NCBI GenBank assembly: GCA_965226155.1
Contig: OZ245331.1
Location: forward strand, 868,001 to 932,000
Reading direction: 5' to 3'
DNA from: G965226155 sp965226155
GTDB taxonomy: Bacteria; Pseudomonadota; Gammaproteobacteria; Eutrophobiales; Eutrophobiaceae
Length of the DNA stretch: 64,000 bases
Part shown: positions 60,319 through 64,000 of the stretch, in pieces
Numbering within the stretch: the stretch's first letter is position 1
Layout: each line of letters opens with the position of its first letter
Notes under the pieces: generated by a model
The model's input: only the letters and a program-made list of their open reading frames with translations
Told to the model about the DNA's origin: nothing
Database searches by the model: none
Translations under genes and position numbers: made by a program

Positions 60319-61299
60319 ATGTTAAAAAACAATTCGATTAATCGTCGCGAATTTATCCGTCTGGCATCCACTGCTGGTGCAGCCATGTCACTCCCTCTGC
60401 AAAGTTGCAGCGCCATGGATGCAATACAGGGAAATAAAAATATGATGGAAAGACGTCCTATCCCTTCTTCAACTACGGGTGAACTTATGCCAGTAATTGG
60501 TTTGGGAACCTCAATGGGTTCATATGTGGTCGAGCCGCCGGAAGGAAAACAAAGATATATCGATGTCCTTCAAATATTATTAGATGCAGGTGGTCGCCTT
60601 ATTAATACTGCAGTTTGGCCTAAAGCAATAGCAAAAGGCATTGATGACACTATCCTTGGACAATTAATTGAGGAGATGGGGATACGAGACGACCTGTTTA
60701 TTGCTTCTATGATAGACCTCGGAATGGGCCCTGGTCGCGAAAATGGAATAGCACAACTCGAGGCGAATGACCGCGTGTACCGAAAACGACCTATGGATCT
60801 GATAGAGGTAGCGGGTATGAAGGATCTGGATACACAGTGGAAGTTATTTAAGGAATGGAAGGACGCTGGGAAAACACGCTATATTGGCATTACCACCATA
60901 CATGCCAGTGACTATGACCGCATATCAGCATTTATGAAAAAAGAAAACCCTGATTTCATTCAACTTAACTATTCCGCTCTAGAATACACAGCGGAAGAAC
61001 GTATTCTGCCACTCGCAAGCGATCTCGGTATTGCCATTATAGCCAACCGACCCTTTATGAATGGCCGTTACTTTGGGATCGTGAAAGACAAAAAACTACC
61101 TGAATGGGCCGCCGATTTTGATTGTGAAACCTGGGCACAGTTTTCAATGAAATACATACTCGCAAATCCATATGTCACTTGTATTATCACCGAGACCGGT
61201 AATCCAAAACATGCTTTAGATAATGTTCGGGGGGGAATGGGAAGAATTCCAAACGCTGAAGAACAACTTAGCATACGTAAACACCTGGAAGGCTTATAG
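60319..61299 (+). CDS. Tat-exported aldo/keto reductase-like protein, catalytic residues lost
   Basis: A 326-residue (b/a)8-type protein with a Tat signal (SINRREFIRLASTAGAAMS, RR at 9-10) that ends in a lipobox-like LQSC (C30). AKR-fold landmarks: MPVIGLGTSMGSYVV, GKTRYIGITTIHASDYDRI, NPDFIQLNYSALEYTAEERI. In active AKRs a D-T-A..Y-G motif, a Lys and a His form the tetrad. Here they read INTAVWPKA (Asp to Asn, Tyr gone), FIASMIDLG (Lys to Met) and DLIEVAGMK (His to Ala). So it is probably a non-catalytic, periplasmic binding or partner protein. A GGAGG site precedes the start. Confidence 0.85.
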   Translation: MLKNNSINRREFIRLASTAGAAMSLPLQSCSAMDAIQGNKNMMERRPIPSSTTGELMPVIGLGTSMGSYVVEPPEGKQRYIDVLQILLDAGGRLINTAVWPKAIAKGIDDTILGQLIEEMGIRDDLFIASMIDLGMGPGRENGIAQLEANDRVYRKRPMDLIEVAGMKDLDTQWKLFKEWKDAGKTRYIGITTIHASDYDRISAFMKKENPDFIQLNYSALEYTAEERILPLASDLGIAIIANRPFMNGRYFGIVKDKKLPEWAADFDCETWAQFSMKYILANPYVTCIITETGNPKHALDNVRGGMGRIPNAEEQLSIRKHLEGL

Positions 61300-61535
61300 G
61301 TACAACCATCTGAATATTTATCAGAATTGGTAATGTTAACAACATATCCAGTACTTGACCTGTATCTTTAGGAAACAACTACCCATATCGCAATCCATGC
61401 GAATATTTCTATGAAGTGTCTATGATTCATGACAATCCTACTGCCTTTGTCTTTATCATTTAACTAAAAATTATTTATTTTCACGTAGAATTGACAGCAG
61501 TCCCGCAGTGCTAATAAATTATTTAAGGAGGCTTT

Positions 61536-63143
61536 ATGTTAGTAGGCCATACAAATAATCATCGCATCTTAGGAAACACGCTTGTTTACTTTCTCATAGG
61601 ACTAGTTGTACTAGTCATTGCCTACCTTGCGATTGATAACACAATACTGACTAACGAACCTGAAGTGGTTGCAGAAAATGCAATGCAACCTGCCGTTGAA
61701 TTAATAGAAAAGTCTAATGAACCTGTAGCTGAAGAGAAGACTGCTGTGCTTCGCAACTCTGTTGCCGTGTTACCGTTTGAGAATCTCAGCACCAATCCCG
61801 ATGATGCCTACTTTGCCATAGGGTTCCATCAAGAGATACTGGAACACCTCGCAAAAATACGAGATATAAAATCGATTTCCCGTACATCAGTTTTACATTA
61901 CGACAACTCTGTTACGTCAATTGCAGAAATCGCATCAGAACTCAATGTGGAAACTGTCATGAAGGGTAGTTTCAGTTATGCAGACAATCGGATTAATATC
62001 AACGTGGAACTCTTTGATACCTCAGATAAGAACCCGCTGTGGTCAGAGCAGTATGATCGCGAACTATCAGATATCTTTGCAATAGAAGCAGAAATCGTTG
62101 AGCGCATTGCGCTAATCCTGAGTGCTGAACTATCAGCTGATGAGCAGCAGCGCATTGAGAAAGCGCCAACACACTCACTTGATGCTTATGCGCTCTATTT
62201 AAAAGCGCACGCAGTCCCGTCAATCATAGGACCAGTGAGATTTCCTGAATTTTATCATTATCTGGATCAGGCGATTGCTTTGGATCCAGACTTTGCTCTG
62301 GCCCATTCAGTCAAAGCGCGAGGTTATGCATTCGCAAAAAGAAATGGTCGTCAAATTGATGGGCTATCGCCGGAAGAAATGGAAAAGAAAGCCATTGAAC
62401 ATTCCGATATAGCGTTAGCACTTGATCCTAATCTCATCATGATCTATATGGCACAAGCGGAACTTCATCGCAGCCATCAGCGTGAAGCAGATGCAAGTCT
62501 AGCTTATGAAAGAGCGCTGCAGTTGAATCCGAATGATGGGGAAATTTTGAGTAACTATGCCCGTTCTCTGTCAGCAAACGGAAAGCATGATGATGCCGCC
62601 CAAGTGTCGTTACGCGTGATTGAGTTGGATCCAAACGATGCTAACAATCATTACCTTCTGGCTGGAAGGCTAATGTATGCAGGAAAGCCTGTTGATGCGG
62701 CAGCCAAGTACCGACAAGCAATCTCTATGGAGCCAAATTTCTTCAGATATTTAAATCTCAGCATAGCTGAGATCCTCTCAGGAAATAACACCAAGGCACA
62801 AGAAGCTATACAACAAGCAGAACAATTAATAAATGATAACACCACGACTAGAGGTATCGCACGAGTCGCTTTTGTTTATTCAAAACTGGAACTCCATGAT
62901 GATGCCTTGAGGGTGTTTAACCTGCTTGAAACAACCGTTGCCAATGGCAAATTACTAAAATCGCATGCCAGAGCCTTATCTTTTTTGGCCATTGGTGAAA
63001 TTGATAAAGCCTATGATGTACTCAGCCAAAAACCAGTCGATGGATTAACCCCTTTACAAGAAATCAAATCCAATATGCTGAATGTTGCTGTATTAGAAGA
63101 ACCTCGCTTTTTGGAGTTACGTAAATTGATGGGGAAAAGGTAG
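61536..63143 (+). CDS. TolB-like/TPR protein, paralogue 3
   Basis: A 535-residue protein with one N-terminal membrane segment (TLVYFLIGLVVLVIAYLAI), TolB-like part (SVAVLPFENLSTNPDDAYFA, NVETVMKGSFSYADNRINI, ELFDTSDKNPLWSEQYDREL) and TPR helices (DAYALYLKAHAVPSIIG, ALALDPNLIMIYMAQAELH, ALQLNPNDGEILSNYARSL). Closest in layout to paralogue 1 (both begin with an H-x-x-N/H-R-x-x-G-N-T-L-V-Y-F run). AGGAGG lies before the ATG. Confidence 0.85.
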   Translation: MLVGHTNNHRILGNTLVYFLIGLVVLVIAYLAIDNTILTNEPEVVAENAMQPAVELIEKSNEPVAEEKTAVLRNSVAVLPFENLSTNPDDAYFAIGFHQEILEHLAKIRDIKSISRTSVLHYDNSVTSIAEIASELNVETVMKGSFSYADNRININVELFDTSDKNPLWSEQYDRELSDIFAIEAEIVERIALILSAELSADEQQRIEKAPTHSLDAYALYLKAHAVPSIIGPVRFPEFYHYLDQAIALDPDFALAHSVKARGYAFAKRNGRQIDGLSPEEMEKKAIEHSDIALALDPNLIMIYMAQAELHRSHQREADASLAYERALQLNPNDGEILSNYARSLSANGKHDDAAQVSLRVIELDPNDANNHYLLAGRLMYAGKPVDAAAKYRQAISMEPNFFRYLNLSIAEILSGNNTKAQEAIQQAEQLINDNTTTRGIARVAFVYSKLELHDDALRVFNLLETTVANGKLLKSHARALSFLAIGEIDKAYDVLSQKPVDGLTPLQEIKSNMLNVAVLEEPRFLELRKLMGKR

Positions 63144-63151
63144 GAGATCAA

Positions 63152-63207
63152 TATGAGATTTCTTACCTCGATTATGATTTGGCTGTTTACGCTTTCAACA
63201 ATCAACC
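63152..63207 (+). pseudogene. 5' end of a second cytochrome-propeller gene, cut by IS3
   Basis: MRFLTSIMIWLFTLSTINL: 19 codons that copy the signal peptide of the gene at 56567 (MKFLTSILIWLFSLSTVNL). The IS copy begins at 63208 and destroys the frame. The remainder, if any, lies beyond the window. Preceded by GGAG-like bases eight bases after the TolB/TPR stop. Confidence 0.8.
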
Positions 63208-64000
63208 TGAACCGCCCCGGGTATTCCGGAGACTCGTTTGTTTGAGTCAAGTTGCCATGGTTGACTCTTCAAGTTGTCGATAATACATCATTTCATATTC
63301 AACTGGTGGAACGTTACCGATAGGCTCCAGCAGGCGACGATGATTGAACCAGTCCACCCATTCTAAAGTGGCATATTCAACGTCTTCAATATTTTTCCAG
63401 GGACCTCGGCGACGTATCACTTCAGTTTTGTAAAGCCCATTAATCGTTTCAGCCAGGGCGTTGTCATATGAATCACCCACACTACCAACGGATGAATCAA
63501 TGCCTGCCTGGGCAAGCCGCTCGGTGTAACGGATCGATAAGTACTGACAGCCTCGGTCACTGTGATGGATAAGCCCTTCGGTGTCCTGACGCGACCACAG
63601 TGCCTGCTCCAATGCATCCAGCACCAGGTCAGTACGCAATGACCGGCTGACCCGCCAGCCTACGATACGCCGGGCAAATACATCAATGATAAAAGCCACG
63701 TAGACGAAACCCGCCCAGGTGTCCACGAAGGTAATATCCGCTACCCACAACTGATTCGGCCGCGTGGCCGTGAACTGCCGGTTCACCAGGTCAGCGGGGC
63801 GAGCCAGAGCATCATCGCTTATTGTCGTCCAGCACCTGGCCCCTCTTCTCGCGCCCTCTATTCCAAGCCGATTCATCAGCCGTTCCACCGTACAACGAGC
63901 GGCATCAATATGTTCCCGCTTGAGTTGTCGCCAGACCTTCCTCGCACCGTAGACCTGGTAGTTGTCATCCCACACCCGCTTCACTTCAACTGATAGGGCC
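63208..64000 (-). mobile_element. IS3-family insertion sequence, copy 2 (cut by window end)
   Basis: Begins with the inverted repeat TGAACCGCCCCGGGTATTCC and reads on the minus strand. Over the visible 793 bases it differs from copy 1 at only a handful of positions (for example the bases giving Arg for Lys and Gly for Ser in OrfB, and a changed C-terminal end). The other end is outside the window. Confidence 0.92.
63247..64000 (-). CDS. IS3-family transposase OrfB, partial
   Basis: The C-terminal ~251 residues of OrfB, same DDE core as copy 1 (LWVADITFVD, GLIHHSDRGCQYLS, DNALAETINGLY). It runs off the window at 64000. Ends RQLEESTMAT, whereas copy 1 ends STMVA. Confidence 0.95.
   Translation of the reverse strand, partial: ALSVEVKRVWDDNYQVYGARKVWRQLKREHIDAARCTVERLMNRLGIEGARRGARCWTTISDDALARPADLVNRQFTATRPNQLWVADITFVDTWAGFVYVAFIIDVFARRIVGWRVSRSLRTDLVLDALEQALWSRQDTEGLIHHSDRGCQYLSIRYTERLAQAGIDSSVGSVGDSYDNALAETINGLYKTEVIRRRGPWKNIEDVEYATLEWVDWFNHRRLLEPIGNVPPVEYEMMYYRQLEESTMAT

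Noticed and set aside
40143..64000. Composite transposon made by the two IS3 copies
   Set aside because: Copy 1 has its own TAG target duplication and splits a gene whose two halves lie on both sides, so it inserted alone.

Overview
The window looks like chromosomal DNA of a Gram-negative, aerobic heterotroph, most likely a gammaproteobacterium (inference). The signs are a complete System I cytochrome c maturation operon, pdxH, a PaoABC-like periplasmic molybdenum oxidoreductase, a HiPIP remnant, a TonB-dependent receptor and many Sec, Tat and lipoprotein signals. No rRNA, tRNA, CRISPR array or phage module was seen.

Layout: 0-4.1 kb holds a Tat-exported Mo/FAD/Fe-S oxidoreductase operon. 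4.2-9.8 kb holds a DUF5916-type outer-membrane protein, a Rap1a/Tai-like protein, an unknown secreted protein and the first of three TolB-like/TPR proteins. 9.8-13.3 kb is a decaying region: a truncated HiPIP gene, an SDR stub, a MAPEG gene and a flavodoxin-family gene each broken by an in-frame TAG, dispersed hairpin repeats, and a TetR regulator with three matching operators. 13.3-15.8 kb is an overlapping ankyrin / Tat-Rieske / YVTN-propeller operon. 16-22.6 kb carries a propeller protein, a DUF457-type membrane hydrolase, an acetamidase/formamidase, an ABC export system and a periplasmic cyclophilin. 23-31 kb is the housekeeping block ccmABCDEFGHI-pdxH. 31-37.6 kb has a DUF4404 protein, a copper P-type ATPase followed by two DUF6644-like membrane proteins, a HIT protein, a frameshifted DAHP synthase and a cupin.

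37.7-64 kb is an accessory region. It is rich in secreted proteins of the 'PDLQGxW' type, DUF6152 proteins (one fused to a PDLQGxW-like domain), periplasmic cytochromes and heme-bearing beta-propellers. It also has an O-methyltransferase, an MFS aromatic-acid-type transporter, a GST, three copies of an MBL-fold hydrolase (one intact), a TonB receptor, a broken MetE-like gene, two more TolB/TPR proteins and a Tat-exported aldo/keto reductase-like protein that lacks its catalytic residues. Two nearly identical IS3-family elements lie in opposite orientation at 40.1 and 63.2 kb and each breaks a gene. A short GGGTACTG-type repeat sits at three gene breakpoints near 45-47 kb.

How the parts may fit (inference): the ccm operon supplies heme attachment for the c-type cytochromes encoded in the accessory region. 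The TonB receptor, MFS carrier, secreted PDLQGxW/DUF6152 proteins and heme-propellers look like an envelope system for taking up or oxidising small organic, possibly aromatic, compounds. Many duplications and pseudogenes show this part of the genome is in flux.
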